Of a DNA stretch of 64,000 nt, positions 25,538 through 34,950 are shown piece after piece. Under the pieces are notes generated by a model, which saw only the letters and a list, made by a program, of their open reading frames with translations, searched no databases and was not told the origin of the DNA. The number at the start of each line of letters is the position of its first letter. Positions within the stretch are counted from its first letter, which is position 1. Made by a program: the position numbers and the translations under genes. Location: NCBI RefSeq assembly GCF_021172045.1, contig NZ_CP087164.1:1302001-1366000 (forward strand), written 5' to 3'. This DNA is from Capillimicrobium parvum. GTDB taxonomy: Bacteria; Actinomycetota; Thermoleophilia; Solirubrobacterales; Solirubrobacteraceae.

Positions 25538-28117
25538 ATGGCGACGAACGATCCTCTCGGCGACTTTCGCCGCCGCCGGGGCAGCCTGTTCGACGAGTTC
25601 TTCTCGGAGTTCGTCGACCGGCCATTCGGCATCGAGGGGGCCACGAGACCTACCGGCACGCGAACCTCCGCGCCGGCTGCGCGCCGGCCGGTCGAGCAGG
25701 TCGACATCACGCAGTTCTTCTCGGATGCGACGCGCGAGCTTCTGCAGCGCGCGGCGCAGCTGGCGCTCGACTGGGGCTCCCTGGATCTCGACACCGAGCA
25801 CCTGCTGTGGGCGGCGATGCAGGACGACCTCGTCGCGCAGATAGTCCGCCACGCCGACGGTGATCCCGCCGCGATCGCGGCGCAGATCGAAGACGAGGCG
25901 GAGCGCGGGGGACGGACGGACGTGGCGCCGTCGCTCTCGCCCGCGGCCAAGGCCGCACTGCTCCGGGCGTACGACGAGATGCGCGAGCTGAACTCGTCGT
26001 ATCTCGGACCCGAGCACGTGCTGCTGGCGCTGGCGCGGGACACGGAGTCCGACGCCGGGCGTCTGCTGGCGCGCTTCGGCCTGTCGCACACGGCGCTCCG
26101 CGCAGCCGTGATCCGCGGTGTGACGCGTACTGACGAGGGCGGGAGGCCCGCGAGCCAGACGAAGACGCTCGACGAGTACAGCCGCGACCTCACACAAGCG
26201 GCCCGCCAGGGCAAGCTGGATCCGGTGATCGGGCGCGCCGACGAGATCGAGGAGACGATCGAGATCCTCTCCCGGCGCACGAAGAACAACCCCGTGCTGA
26301 TCGGCGACCCCGGCGTGGGAAAGACGGCGATCGCGGAGGGCATCGCCCAGCGGATCGTCAACGATGAGGTGCCTGAAACGCTCGCGGGCAAGCGGCTGGT
26401 CGTCCTCGACCTGGCCGGCATGGTCGCCGGCACGAAGTACCGCGGCGAGTTCGAGGACCGCCTCAAGTCGGTGATCGATGAGGTGACCGACCACGGCGAC
26501 GACCTCATCCTGTTCATCGACGAGCTGCACACGGTCGTGGGAGCAGGGGCGGCCGAAGGCTCGATGGACGCTTCCAACATGTTGAAGCCAGCGCTGGCAC
26601 GCGGCGACCTTCGCGTGATCGGCGCCACGACAATCGACGAATACAGGCGCAACATCGAGAAGGACGCCGCGCTCGAGCGCCGCTTCCAGCCCGTGCTGAT
26701 CGACGAGCCGTCGGTCGAGGAGACGATCGAGATCCTCAACGGACTGCGCGACCGCTACGAGGCCTACCACCGCGTCCGGATCAGCCCGGAGGCCCTGGTC
26801 GCGGCGGCCGAGCTGTCGGACCGCTACATCACGAACCGCTTCCTTCCGGACAAGGCGATCGACCTGATCGACCAGGCCGCGGCGCGGGTGCGTCTCCGCG
26901 CGAAGACCAAGCCGGCGGACCGCCGCGCACTCGAGGAGGACATCGCGCGCAACGAGCGTGAGCGCGATCAGGCCGTCGCGGCGGAGGACTACGAGCGGGC
27001 AAACACGCTCAAGACGCAGATCGAAGGGCAACGAGAGGAGTTGGACGAGAGCCGTTCCGGCGGACACGAGCGTGCCGCCGAGGTGCTCGCCGACGACATC
27101 GCGGAGGTCGTGTCGCGCCGAACCGGGATCCCGGTCTCACAGCTGACCCAGGAGGAGCGCGAGCGGCTGCTCGGCCTCGAGGCGCAGATCCACGAGCGCA
27201 TCGTCGGGCAGGACGAGGCCGTCGAGGCGGTCGCCCGCGCGGTCCGGCGCGCGCGCGCCGGGCTCGGCGATCCGAACCGGCCCGTCGGCTCGTTCCTCTT
27301 CCTCGGCCCGACCGGGGTCGGCAAGACCGAGCTCGCACGAGCGCTCGCCGAAACGCTGTTCGGCGACCAGGACGCGATGGTCCGCTTCGACATGAGCGAG
27401 TTCCAGGAGCGCCACACCGTCTCGCGCCTGGTCGGCGCGCCCCCGGGCTACATCGGCTACGAGGATGCCGGTCAGCTCACCGAGACCGTGCGCCGGCGTC
27501 CCTACTCGGTGCTGCTGCTCGACGAGATCGAGAAGGCGCATGCCGACGTCTTCAACATCCTCCTGCAGCTGCTCGATGACGGACGCCTCACGGACGGCCA
27601 GGGCCGCACCGTAGACTTCCGGCACACGATCGTCATCATGACCTCGAACCTGGGGGCCGACCGCATCCAGGCGCACGCACGGCGCAACGAGTCCTTCGAG
27701 GAACTGAAGGACGAGCTGATGGACGTGCTGCGCCAGAGCTTCAGGCCCGAGCTGCTCAACCGGATCGACGAGATCATCGTGTTCCGCTCGCTTGACCGAG
27801 ATCAGCTGGCCCAGATCACGCGGCTGCTGCTCGACCGGGTCGCGCGCCGAATGCACGCCCAGGGCGTCGAGCTAGAGGTGTCCGACGAGGCGGTCCAGTA
27901 TCTGGCGAACGCCGGCTTCGACCCACAGTACGGGGCGCGCCCGCTGCGCAGAGCCATCCAGCGACTATTGGAGGACGAGCTCTCGGAACGGCTGCTCGCG
28001 GGCGAGATCGAGCCCGGCCAGCGCGTGCGGGTCGACCTGCTAGACGGCCGGCTCAACGCGGAGACAGCGCCCGCGGCGGAGGCGGTGAGAGAGGCGACGG
28101 AAACCGGACGCACCTGA
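25538..28117 (+). CDS. Clp ATPase (ClpC-like, Hsp100 family)
   Basis: 859-residue Hsp100 unfoldase/disaggregase. An N-terminal linker is followed by two Clp_N repeats (about 55-190). D1 has Walker A GDPGVGKT and Walker [11 protein letters not shown] short middle region has a UVR-like [15 protein letters not shown] helix. D2 has Walker A GPTGVGKT and [10 protein letters not shown], and the C-terminus is the ClpB_D2-small domain. The short middle segment fits ClpC rather than ClpB. The loop after [10 protein letters not shown], where ClpC proteins carry an IGF/VGF tripeptide that docks on ClpP, reads AHARRNESF, so proteolytic partnership is doubtful. SD-like GGAGG precedes the ATG. It follows the membrane-protein gene. 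Confidence 0.92.
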   Translation: MATNDPLGDFRRRRGSLFDEFFSEFVDRPFGIEGATRPTGTRTSAPAARRPVEQVDITQFFSDATRELLQRAAQLALDWGSLDLDTEHLLWAAMQDDLVAQIVRHADGDPAAIAAQIEDEAERGGRTDVAPSLSPAAKAALLRAYDEMRELNSSYLGPEHVLLALARDTESDAGRLLARFGLSHTALRAAVIRGVTRTDEGGRPASQTKTLDEYSRDLTQAARQGKLDPVIGRADEIEETIEILSRRTKNNPVLIGDPGVGKTAIAEGIAQRIVNDEVPETLAGKRLVVLDLAGMVAGTKYRGEFEDRLKSVIDEVTDHGDDLILFIDELHTVVGAGAAEGSMDASNMLKPALARGDLRVIGATTIDEYRRNIEKDAALERRFQPVLIDEPSVEETIEILNGLRDRYEAYHRVRISPEALVAAAELSDRYITNRFLPDKAIDLIDQAAARVRLRAKTKPADRRALEEDIARNERERDQAVAAEDYERANTLKTQIEGQREELDESRSGGHERAAEVLADDIAEVVSRRTGIPVSQLTQEERERLLGLEAQIHERIVGQDEAVEAVARAVRRARAGLGDPNRPVGSFLFLGPTGVGKTELARALAETLFGDQDAMVRFDMSEFQERHTVSRLVGAPPGYIGYEDAGQLTETVRRRPYSVLLLDEIEKAHADVFNILLQLLDDGRLTDGQGRTVDFRHTIVIMTSNLGADRIQAHARRNESFEELKDELMDVLRQSFRPELLNRIDEIIVFRSLDRDQLAQITRLLLDRVARRMHAQGVELEVSDEAVQYLANAGFDPQYGARPLRRAIQRLLEDELSERLLAGEIEPGQRVRVDLLDGRLNAETAPAAEAVREATETGRT

Positions 28118-28340
28118 CGAGCCGGCCGCACCTGTGCCGTATCAGTCGGCTGCTGATGGCGGCGGTTCTGGAGCATCCAGGAGGTCCGCGACCTCGGTCG
28201 CTTTGTGCTGGTGACGATCGTCGCTCAGGGCCTGTACGCCGAGCTCGGTTTCGTCGAGCTCGGTGACGCGCACAAATGGCTGCAGCGGCGGTCGGGCTGA
28301 AGCGGCGATCAGCGGAAGGTTTTCCGTTCTCGGCGGAGTG

Positions 28341-29156
28341 TCAGTCGTGTGTGCGGAAGATCGGGCAGCCGATCTCCGTGTCCCACTCGCCGGTGTCGTC
28401 CGTTTCGGTGATGCCGCGTAGATAGTTCTCTCGCAGCGGCCCGTCCACGCTGATCTCGTGATTGATCACGTAGGCGCCCAGCTGGCCATAGGTGAGATCG
28501 ATGTCGCTCGGGGAGCCGTGGTGTCGTGCGATCGCGAGCTCTGCTGCGGGGATGATCAGCGACACGACGCGCCCGATCGTCTTGACGCTGCCGTCGGTCG
28601 GGGTGAACACCGTCGCCTCGCCGCGGCCGTGCTGGAAGAGCTCGCTCGCGTACAGGCCGCCGGTCGAGCCGGTCGTGGTCAGTCCTTGCGCGCGGACGGT
28701 CGCGTGCAGCTCGCCGAGGGCTCCCTGCCACCAGCCGAAGATGTCGTCGCGATCGACGGTCTCCCGGATGCCCATGGCAGGGGTCGGCGGGACGGTCCGG
28801 TGCTCGATCGGGTGCGGCGTTTCGGGCTCGAGCAGGCTGCGCAGCTCCCCGACCGCCTCGCGAGTCTGGGCGAGTTCGAGCTCGAGCCGGTCGAGGTGCT
28901 CGACGATCAACCGGTTGCGTGCGTCCGTGTCGGGCGCGGTCAGGACGGATCTGACGTCGGCGACGGGCATGTGCAGGCCACGCAGTCGGCGGATGACCTG
29001 GGCGATCGGGATCTGGGCTTGGGAGTAGTAGCGATAGCCGTTGGCGGGATCGACCTCGCTGGGTTCGAGCAGCCCGACCTCGTGGTAGTGGCGCAGCGTC
29101 TTGACGCTCAGGTGTGACGCGCGGGAGAAGTCGCCGATCGTGACGCGCGTTCCCAT
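28341..29156 (-). CDS. MerR family transcriptional regulator with GyrI-like effector domain
   Basis: 271 residues. The N-terminal MerR winged helix (TIGDFSRASHLSVKTLRHYHEVGLL and GYRYYS) is followed by a coiled-coil dimerisation helix and a C-terminal GyrI/effector-binding domain (about 145-271), as in BmrR/TipA-type regulators that bind hydrophobic drugs. The ATG at 29156 lies about 7 bp from a GATACT -10-like element, so the message may be leaderless. It is divergent from a SnoaL-like gene and the intergenic region has a MerR-type operator for each direction. Confidence 0.9.
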   Translation of the reverse strand: MGTRVTIGDFSRASHLSVKTLRHYHEVGLLEPSEVDPANGYRYYSQAQIPIAQVIRRLRGLHMPVADVRSVLTAPDTDARNRLIVEHLDRLELELAQTREAVGELRSLLEPETPHPIEHRTVPPTPAMGIRETVDRDDIFGWWQGALGELHATVRAQGLTTTGSTGGLYASELFQHGRGEATVFTPTDGSVKTIGRVVSLIIPAAELAIARHHGSPSDIDLTYGQLGAYVINHEISVDGPLRENYLRGITETDDTGEWDTEIGCPIFRTHD

Positions 29157-29161
29157 CGGCC

Positions 29162-29239
29162 CAGTATCGCCCCTCCCCCTGCCGGAGGGTCAACGCGCGA
29201 TCGGGCCCTTGACCCTCCCGCACGCGGAGGACGCAACCT
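29162..29239. promoter_or_regulatory. divergent MerR-type promoters with 19-bp spacers
   Basis: A perfect inverted repeat GGAGGGTCAA (29184-29193) and TTGACCCTCC (29209-29218) places a TTGACC -35 on each strand. Rightward, a 19-bp spacer holding the dyad CCTCC-N7-GGAGG leads to CAACCT (29234-29239). Leftward, a 19-bp spacer with a CCCTCC/GGGAGGG dyad leads to GATACT (29163-29168 on the complement). Long spacers with an internal dyad are the hallmark of MerR-activated promoters, here controlling the regulator and the SnoaL-SDR genes together. Confidence 0.75.
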
Positions 29240-29277
29240 GTGCCCGTCGCCATCCGAACGACAAGAGGGAGCCTCCG

Positions 29278-29619
29278 ATGACCAACGCCGCGATTGCCCC
29301 TGCCGCCCTCATCCGGCGCTACTTCGAGCTCGATGCCGACCGCGACATCGACGCGATCGTCGCTCTGTTCAGCGCTGACGCGACGGTCGTCGACGAAGGC
29401 CAAACGCGTCACGGGGTCGCCCAGATCCGCGCTTGGCAGATCGGCCCAGCGTCGAAGTACACATACACCACGCAGATCCTCGACACCGTGGCACTCGAGC
29501 CGGACCGGTACGTGGTCACGGGCCGCCTGACGGGCGACTTCCCCGGCGGCAGCGCCGATCTGAAGTGGGACTTCACCGTCGCCGGCGGCCGGATAGCCCG
29601 GCTCGTCATCGCACCGTGA
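29278..29619 (+). CDS. SnoaL-like / NTF2-fold protein
   Basis: 113-residue NTF2-like alpha+beta barrel: IRRYFELDADRDIDAIVALFSADATVVDEG, then GVAQIRAW, and a C-terminal sheet ending in DFTVAGGRIARLVI. Members are cyclases, isomerases or ligand-binding proteins; no catalytic set can be assigned. GAGGGAG lies nine bases before the ATG. It is the first gene under the rightward MerR-type promoter and overlaps the GTG of a broken SDR gene (GTGA at 29616-29619). Confidence 0.85.
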   Translation: MTNAAIAPAALIRRYFELDADRDIDAIVALFSADATVVDEGQTRHGVAQIRAWQIGPASKYTYTTQILDTVALEPDRYVVTGRLTGDFPGGSADLKWDFTVAGGRIARLVIAP

Positions 29620-29828
29620 ACGCCGCGGCGCCCATCGCCACCGAGGGGCTGACCGGGAAGCGGGCGCTCGTCAGCGGCGGCACCCGCGGGATCGGCGCCG
29701 CCATCGCGGCACGTCTGAAGAGCGCCGGGGCACACGTGACCGCGACCGCCCGCAACGCTCCTGATGACATCGCCGCCGAGCACTTCATCGCCGCAGACGT
29801 CGCGACCGTCGGGGGACCGACGCACGTG
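29616..29828 (+). pseudogene. 5' remnant of a short-chain dehydrogenase/reductase gene
   Basis: The GTG at 29616 overlaps the stop of the SnoaL-like gene. It opens a clear SDR N-terminus: GKRALVSGGTRGIGAAIAARL (TGxxxGIG-type cofactor loop with Ser for Thr), then AHVTATARN and HFIAADVAT. Homology stops near 29825 and the frame runs on into unrelated Arg-rich sequence. The NNAG, Ser-Tyr-Lys and C-terminal parts are missing, so the product cannot be an active SDR. The breakpoint coincides with the truncated end of a minus-strand gene, indicating a deletion or recombination junction. Confidence 0.7.
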
Positions 29829-30242
29829 ACCCTGGACCGCGGCGAAGCGTCCCAACTCGTTCATGACCGGCGCCTCGTCGTAGATCTCACGGGCGAGCGC
29901 GCGATGGGCAGGCCCGTCCTGGCGGATCCGATCGGGCCGGCGCAGGATCAGCGCCAGGTTCATGAACGTCAACTCCGACGGCAGGCGCGACAGGACCGCG
30001 GCGACGCCCGCCGTCCCGAGCGTCTGGAGACCGACATCCGCCTCTGTGACGTACGCGAGCATCCCGTCGCGCACCACGGGCCTGAACGGCAACACCAGGG
30101 CCGGCCCCGGCGGCGGCTCCGGCCGGGTGACGATCAGCCCAAGCGGGTGGGGAGGTCCCGACGAGTCGCTCTCGGCTACCCACAGGCCGGAGTCGGTGAG
30201 CGAGACGCTGAAGGTGCCCAGCGGCTCTTGCGGCGCTGTCAT
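29825..30242 (-). pseudogene. truncated gene of unknown function facing the SDR remnant
   Basis: Starts at the ATG at 30242 with GAGG six bases upstream. Its first about 138 residues look like a genuine globular protein (SVSLTDSGLWVAES, LVLPFRPVVRDGMLAYV, SELTFMNLALILRRPD, REIYDEAPVMNELGRFAAV). I do not recognise the family. Past about 29825 the frame stays open to 29409 only because it is antisense to the SDR and SnoaL-like genes, so the natural C-terminus is lost. It is joined tail to tail with the SDR remnant. Confidence 0.55.
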
Positions 30243-30511
30243 CGAGCGCCTCGGCGGCGGCGCTCAGCCGGAGAACTCATACCGACAGGCGTAAGGAGCA
30301 GCCCGACGGACGATGGAAGTCCGAGTGCCGAGCCGCATGGAATGCGGAACGGGTCTAGGCGGGGCCGTCCTCGCTCGCAGCTGGCATGTGCCAGGGCGCA
30401 GGCGCTCATCGATGGCTGGCCGCCGTCCCATCACCCGAATCGGGTGATGCTCGCCTCGGAGCCGTATAACACGCTCCCGAGGCCGTCGTAGGCGAACGAA
30501 GGAGTGCCGCT

Positions 30512-31693
30512 ATGGCCGTCACGGCCACCAGCCGCCCGTTCCGGATCGAGGTTCCGGAGGAGCAGCTCGCTGAGCTGCGCCGTCGACTCGCCGCGACGCG
30601 CTGGCCCTCCAGTGAGCTCGTCGCCGATCGGTCGCAGGGCGTGCAACTGGCGACGATCCAGGCGCTCGCCCGCTACTGGGCGACGGACTACGACTTGGGA
30701 CGGGTCGAAGCGAGGCTGAACGCACTCCCGCAGTTCACGACGGAGATCGAGCGGGTGAACATCCACTTCATCCACGTGCGCTCGCCGCACGAGAACGCGC
30801 TGCCGCTGATCATGACGCACGGCTGGCCGGGCTCCGTCATGGAGATGATCGACTCCGTCGGCCCGCTGACGGACCCGACCGCGCACGGCGGCAGCGCCGA
30901 GGATGCCTTCCACCTCGTGCTGCCCTCCCTGCCCGGGTACGGCTTCTCGGGTGAGCCGGTCGAAGTCGGCTGGGACCTGGGCCGGGCCGCACGAGCCTGG
31001 GCGGAGCTCATGCGCCGCCTCGGCTACACCCGCTACGTGGCCCAGGGCGGCGACGTGGGCGCTGGCGTCACCGACGCGATGGGCCGCCAGGCCCCGGAGG
31101 GGCTGATCGGCATCCACACGAACCTGCTCGTGCCGGCGCTTGGCGGCGCCATGCCGACGGACACCGACGAGGAACGCGCCGCGGCCGCGCAGATCGCGTC
31201 TTTCCAGCAGTCCGGAAACGGCTACTTCGTCGAGATGGCCACCCGGCCGCAGACAATCGGCTACGCCCTGCTGGATTCACCCGTCGCCCTCGCGGCCTGG
31301 ATGGTCGATCACGACACGGACAGTTACAACAAGATCTCCGGCGCCTTCGTCGACAGGCAGCCAGCGGGCAACCTCACCCGGGACAACGTCCTGGACAACA
31401 TCACGGTGTACTGGCTGACCGGCACCGGCGCCTCCGCGGCCCGATCGTACTGGGAGGCCTACGGGCCGGACGCACCGGCCGCGGGCCGCGAGCCTCTGCC
31501 GCCGCCGTCGATCCCGGTGGGGTTCACCACCTTCCCCGGCGAGATCTGGCGGACGCCGCGCAGCTGGGCCGAGAAGGCCTATCCCAACCTCACGTACTTC
31601 AACGAGGTCGACAGGGGCGGCCACTTCGCCGCCTGGGAGGAGCCGGAGCTCTTCTCCGAGGAACTACGCGCCGCGTTCGCGTCGCTTCGCTGA
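30512..31693 (+). CDS. epoxide hydrolase (microsomal-type, EHN domain)
   Basis: 393-residue epoxide hydrolase that opens epoxides to diols through an ester intermediate. An N-terminal EHN lid domain (FRIEVPEEQLAELRRRLAATRWP) precedes the alpha/beta-hydrolase core. The oxyanion hole is HGWPG, the nucleophilic Asp is in GGDVGAGV (usually GGDWG), and the His is in RGGHFAAWEEPELF. AAGGAG lies eight bases before the ATG. A second epoxide-hydrolase gene, interrupted by a stop codon, follows 32 bp downstream in the same direction, so this was a two-hydrolase cluster. Confidence 0.92.
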   Translation: MAVTATSRPFRIEVPEEQLAELRRRLAATRWPSSELVADRSQGVQLATIQALARYWATDYDLGRVEARLNALPQFTTEIERVNIHFIHVRSPHENALPLIMTHGWPGSVMEMIDSVGPLTDPTAHGGSAEDAFHLVLPSLPGYGFSGEPVEVGWDLGRAARAWAELMRRLGYTRYVAQGGDVGAGVTDAMGRQAPEGLIGIHTNLLVPALGGAMPTDTDEERAAAAQIASFQQSGNGYFVEMATRPQTIGYALLDSPVALAAWMVDHDTDSYNKISGAFVDRQPAGNLTRDNVLDNITVYWLTGTGASAARSYWEAYGPDAPAAGREPLPPPSIPVGFTTFPGEIWRTPRSWAEKAYPNLTYFNEVDRGGHFAAWEEPELFSEELRAAFASLR

Positions 31694-31725
31694 GTGCCCA
31701 AGTCCCTCTACCCACGGAGGTCCTC

Positions 31726-32619
31726 ATGACTGCCGCCAGCAGGCTGCCTGACGTCGGGATCGAGCTTCAGGAGGCTTACGCCGAAGTCGGCGACGTGAAC
31801 TTGCATTACGTCGAGGCAGGTGACGGGCCGCTGGTCGTCCTGCTGCATGGCTTCCCGGAGTTCTGGTAAGGCTGGCGGCTGCAGATCGCGCCGCTCGCGG
31901 CGGCCGGTTTCCGCGTGGTCGCGCCCGACCTGCGCGGCTACAACCTGTCGTCGAAGCCCGACGGCCTCGCGGCTTACACCGCCGGCAAGCTGGCCGACGA
32001 CGTGCGCGATCTCATCCGCCAGCGCGGCGCCGAGTCCGCGCTGCTGGTCGGCCACGACTGGGGCGGAACCGCCGCATGGACCGCGGCGATGAACCACCCC
32101 GAGGTCGTGGACCGGCTGGCCATCCTCAACGCGGCCCATCCGCGCAAGCTCAACGAGGGACTGCGCCACCCCAGCCAGCTCGCGCGGTCCTGGTACTTCT
32201 TCTACTTCGCGCTGCCGAACCTGCCCGAGCACCACGTGCGCGCGAAGGACTGGGAATTCTTCCGGCACTTCCTACACGACGCCCAGCCGCCCTACACCGA
32301 GCAGGAGACCGATCGCTACATCAAGGCGTGGTCGCAGGAAGGCGCGGCGGCCGCGATGATCGACTACTACCGCGCCGCGGTGCGCCCGCCGAAGGGCACC
32401 AAGACGGAGGTTCACCCGATCTCGGCGCCCACCCTGGTCATCTGGGGCGAGAAGGATCGCTACCTCGGACAAAATCTAGCCGAGCCCCACCACGAGGACG
32501 TCCCCAACCTCGACCGCGTCCAGCGCCTGCCCGACGCGTCGCATTGGGTCCACCACGACGAGGCCGAGCGCGTCACCCAACTGCTCATCGACTTCTTCGC
32601 GCCCGCCCGCCCAACCTAA
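31726..32619 (+). pseudogene. second epoxide hydrolase (alpha/beta fold), interrupted by in-frame TAA
   Basis: ATG at 31726 with GGAGG upstream; 297 codons aligned with soluble epoxide hydrolases: HGFPEFW, RVVAPDLRGYNLSSKP, nucleophile Asp in GHDWGG, and a C-terminal His in DASHWVHHDE. Codon 48 is TAA (31867-31869), directly after HGFPEFW, where relatives have Tyr (TAC/TAT). A single C-to-A or T-to-A change explains it. The downstream part alone (for example from the GTG at 31915) would lack the oxyanion loop, so the gene is probably inactive unless the stop is a sequencing error or read through. Confidence 0.8.
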
Positions 32620-32650
32620 CACCGCCGAACGTCGACGCCGTCTGGCGAAC

Positions 32651-32935
32651 ATGCGATACCCCGCCGATCCGCCGGCCGTCGAAGAGATCGGGGCCGTCAT
32701 GCGTGTCGCGGGCGAAACCGGGCACGGCCTGAGAACGCGAGCGCTCATCGTCGTGCTATGGCGCGCCGGCGTGCGGATCAGTGAAGCGCTGGCGCTCGCC
32801 GAGAGCGACCTCGACCGCTCGCGCGGCAGCGTCCTCGTTCGCCGCGGCAAGGGCGGCGCTCCCTCGCCGCTCGCGCGGGCATCCGCAGGCGATTCGCGCC
32901 GCACCAGCTTCGACACGCGCACGCCGTCGTGGTCA
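32651..32935 (+). pseudogene. tyrosine recombinase (phage-type integrase) relic
   Basis: Starts at an ATG at 32651 with a stretch typical of the recombinase catalytic domain: TRALIVVLWRAGVRISEALAL (with the first catalytic Arg in GVRISE), then RGSVLVRRGKGG. After that there is an internal deletion with frameshift. In another frame, AGIRRRFAPHQLRHAHAV carries the HxLRH motif near 32870-32925. The tyrosine nucleophile and intervening residues are missing. It may mark the end of a former integrative element; no att site can be defined. Confidence 0.6.
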
Positions 32936-33020
32936 ACTGGCCCTCGGTGGGCCTGACCGATGATCTTTGCGCGCCGTGCTGGTCTGTACGCCGAATACCG
33001 ACTCACGGGAGGCTGACGCC

Positions 33021-33584
33021 ATGCGAAAACTGACCTTCGCCATGAACCTGAGCCTGGACGGCTACATCGCCGCGCCCGGCGACGACCTCGGCTGGAGCGT
33101 GCCGAGCGACGAACTGTTCCAGTGGTGGTCCGACCGGGTGGGGGCGACGGGCCTGGCGTTGTACGGGCGCAAGCTGTGGGAGACGATGAGCTCCCACTGG
33201 CCGACCGCCGACCAGCAGCCGGGCGCCACACCGGCGGAGATCGAGTTCGCCCGCCGCTGGCGGGACATGCCGAAGGTGGTGTTCTCCTCGACGACCAGCA
33301 CGGTCGACTGGAACACCCGTCTGGTCACCGGCGACGCGGTCACCGAGATCACCAGGCTCAAGGCCGACGACGGCGGCCCCATGGACGTCGGCGGTGCCAC
33401 CCTCGCCGCGGCGGCCATGCGGGCCGGGCTGATCGACGAGTACGCGATCGTCACCCATCCGGTCCTGGTGGGCGGCGGCACGCCGTTCTTCACGGCCCTG
33501 GACAACTGGGTGAACCTGAGCCTGGTGGAGACCCGGACGTTTCCCGACGGCGTGGTTCTGACCAGGTACGAGACCAGGCGCTGA
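33021..33584 (+). CDS. dihydrofolate reductase family protein (RibD C-terminal domain)
   Basis: 187 residues starting at the ATG at 33021 behind GGGAGG. The DHFR-like fold shows MNLSLDGYIAAPGDD, LYGRKLWETM, VVFSSTTS, the VGGATLAAAAMRAGLIDEY nucleotide-binding strand-helix and HPVLVGGGTPFF. It is a stand-alone RibD C-terminal-type reductase and a paralogue of the protein encoded at 10495-11052. Neighbours on both sides are relics, so nothing in the context suggests a pathway. Confidence 0.88.
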   Translation: MRKLTFAMNLSLDGYIAAPGDDLGWSVPSDELFQWWSDRVGATGLALYGRKLWETMSSHWPTADQQPGATPAEIEFARRWRDMPKVVFSSTTSTVDWNTRLVTGDAVTEITRLKADDGGPMDVGGATLAAAAMRAGLIDEYAIVTHPVLVGGGTPFFTALDNWVNLSLVETRTFPDGVVLTRYETRR

Positions 33585-34031
33585 GTGCCCGACGTCGGAT
33601 CAGCGCGGGCTTCGGGCCACCCAAGGCTCTCGCGGCGCTGTGTTCCGAGGCGATCGTGACGTCCCTGCCGGATCCTGTTCTTCATCGCAGAAGATCCGTC
33701 CGGATAGGGATCCGCTTACGGCATTCCGCGCCCCGCTCTCTCCTGAATGCGGGCGTCCTGCGGCGGTGCCGACGAGGTGCTCGCTTGGCGACGATCCCCG
33801 GAAGCGCCACTTGGCGGACGCGTTGCGTCCCGTGCATAGGCACAATGAGGGCGCGCGTGAGCTGCCGATCGGATGGGAGGTCGAGCACCATCGCTGTCGC
33901 CTTGAGGCAAGTCCGGCGCACCCTCATGATTCGGCAGTACGGAAATCTCTGATGGCGATGACGAGGCGCGTTGGGTGGTCGCGATCGGTCGTCCGCACGA
34001 GACATGAAGGGACCAGCCAGGGGGGTCCAGG
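33585..34031. other. 447-bp intergenic region, nothing recognised
   Basis: Between the RibD-like gene and the oxidoreductase gene. Open frames exist on both strands but all have shadow-like Arg/Ser/Pro composition. A minus-strand frame around 33720-33960 has a slightly more protein-like stretch (VLDLPSDRQLTRALIVPMHG) that I cannot match to any family. No promoter-like pair or hairpin stands out. Confidence 0.4.
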
Positions 34032-34949
34032 GTGAAAGCGATTGTGGTGACGGACGAGGCTGCGGGAACGGCCGGGATGACGCTGGTGGAGCGGCCCGAG
34101 CCGGAACCGGCGATAAACGACGTCCTCGTTCAGATTCATGCGTCGGGCTTCGTCCCGACCGAGATGGCGTGGCCCTCGACCTGGACGGATCGCCGCAACC
34201 GGGACCGAACACCGTCGATCCCTGGGCACGAAATGGCCGGAGTGGTCACCACCCTCGGGTACGGCACGACGGGGGTGTCGGTGGGACAGCGGGTGTTCGG
34301 CCTCGCGGACTGGCATCGCGACGGCACGCTGGCGGAGTATGTCGCGATCGAGGCACGCAACCTCGCGCCGCTGCCGGGCGACATCGAGTTCACCGTGGGC
34401 GCGAGCCTGCCGATCTCGGGCCTGACCGCGTGGCAGGGACTGTTCGATCACGGCCACCTCCAGGCGGGGCAGAGCGTCCTCGCGCACGGCGCGGCCGGCG
34501 CAGTCGGATCGATGGTGACGCAACTCGCACGTGAGGCGGGCGCCCACGTCATCGGGACCGGGCGCGCCGCCGACCGCCAGACGGCGCTCGACTTCGGCGT
34601 GCACGAGTTCATCGACCTCGACAACGACGCCCTGGAAGACGTCGGCGCCGTCGACCTGGTGTTCGACGTCATCGGCGCAGACATCCAGAAGCGGTCCGCA
34701 AGCCTGATCCGGGCCGGAGGCACCCTGGTGAGCGTCGTAGGGCCGCCGGAGGCGCGGCCCGCCGACGGCCTGGCGATCGACTTCGTCGTCGAGTCCGATC
34801 GTGCTCAACTGGGTGAGATCGTCCAGCGGGTGCGCGACGGACGGCTGCGGACCAACATCGGCACCGTCGCGACCCTCGACGATGCCGTCGCCGCCCTCAA
34901 CCCGACCGAGCGGATCACGGGGAAGACCATCATCCGCGTTCGCCCATGA
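34032..34949 (+). CDS. zinc-free medium-chain dehydrogenase (quinone oxidoreductase-like)
   Basis: 305-residue MDR-superfamily protein using NADPH. The GroES-like N-terminal domain (VLVQIHASGFVPTE, IPGHEMAGVV) lacks the catalytic-zinc Cys/His set. The Rossmann domain has AHGAAGAVGSMVTQLAREAG, the AxxGxxG pattern of quinone oxidoreductases. GTG at 34032 follows AGGGG. It stands between an empty intergenic region and a set of relics; the final codons lie against a VOC-family remnant on the other strand. Confidence 0.88.
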   Translation: MKAIVVTDEAAGTAGMTLVERPEPEPAINDVLVQIHASGFVPTEMAWPSTWTDRRNRDRTPSIPGHEMAGVVTTLGYGTTGVSVGQRVFGLADWHRDGTLAEYVAIEARNLAPLPGDIEFTVGASLPISGLTAWQGLFDHGHLQAGQSVLAHGAAGAVGSMVTQLAREAGAHVIGTGRAADRQTALDFGVHEFIDLDNDALEDVGAVDLVFDVIGADIQKRSASLIRAGGTLVSVVGPPEARPADGLAIDFVVESDRAQLGEIVQRVRDGRLRTNIGTVATLDDAVAALNPTERITGKTIIRVRP

Positions 34950-34950
34950 C

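Noticed and set aside
28309-29412. 367-codon minus-strand frame over the MerR gene
   Set aside because: Out of phase with the MerR protein, whose winged-helix motif is clear; shadow frame.
33682-34212. Minus-strand frame over the 33.6-34.0 kb gap
   Set aside because: Ser/Arg/Pro-rich, no family motif, no ribosome-binding site; treated as non-coding.
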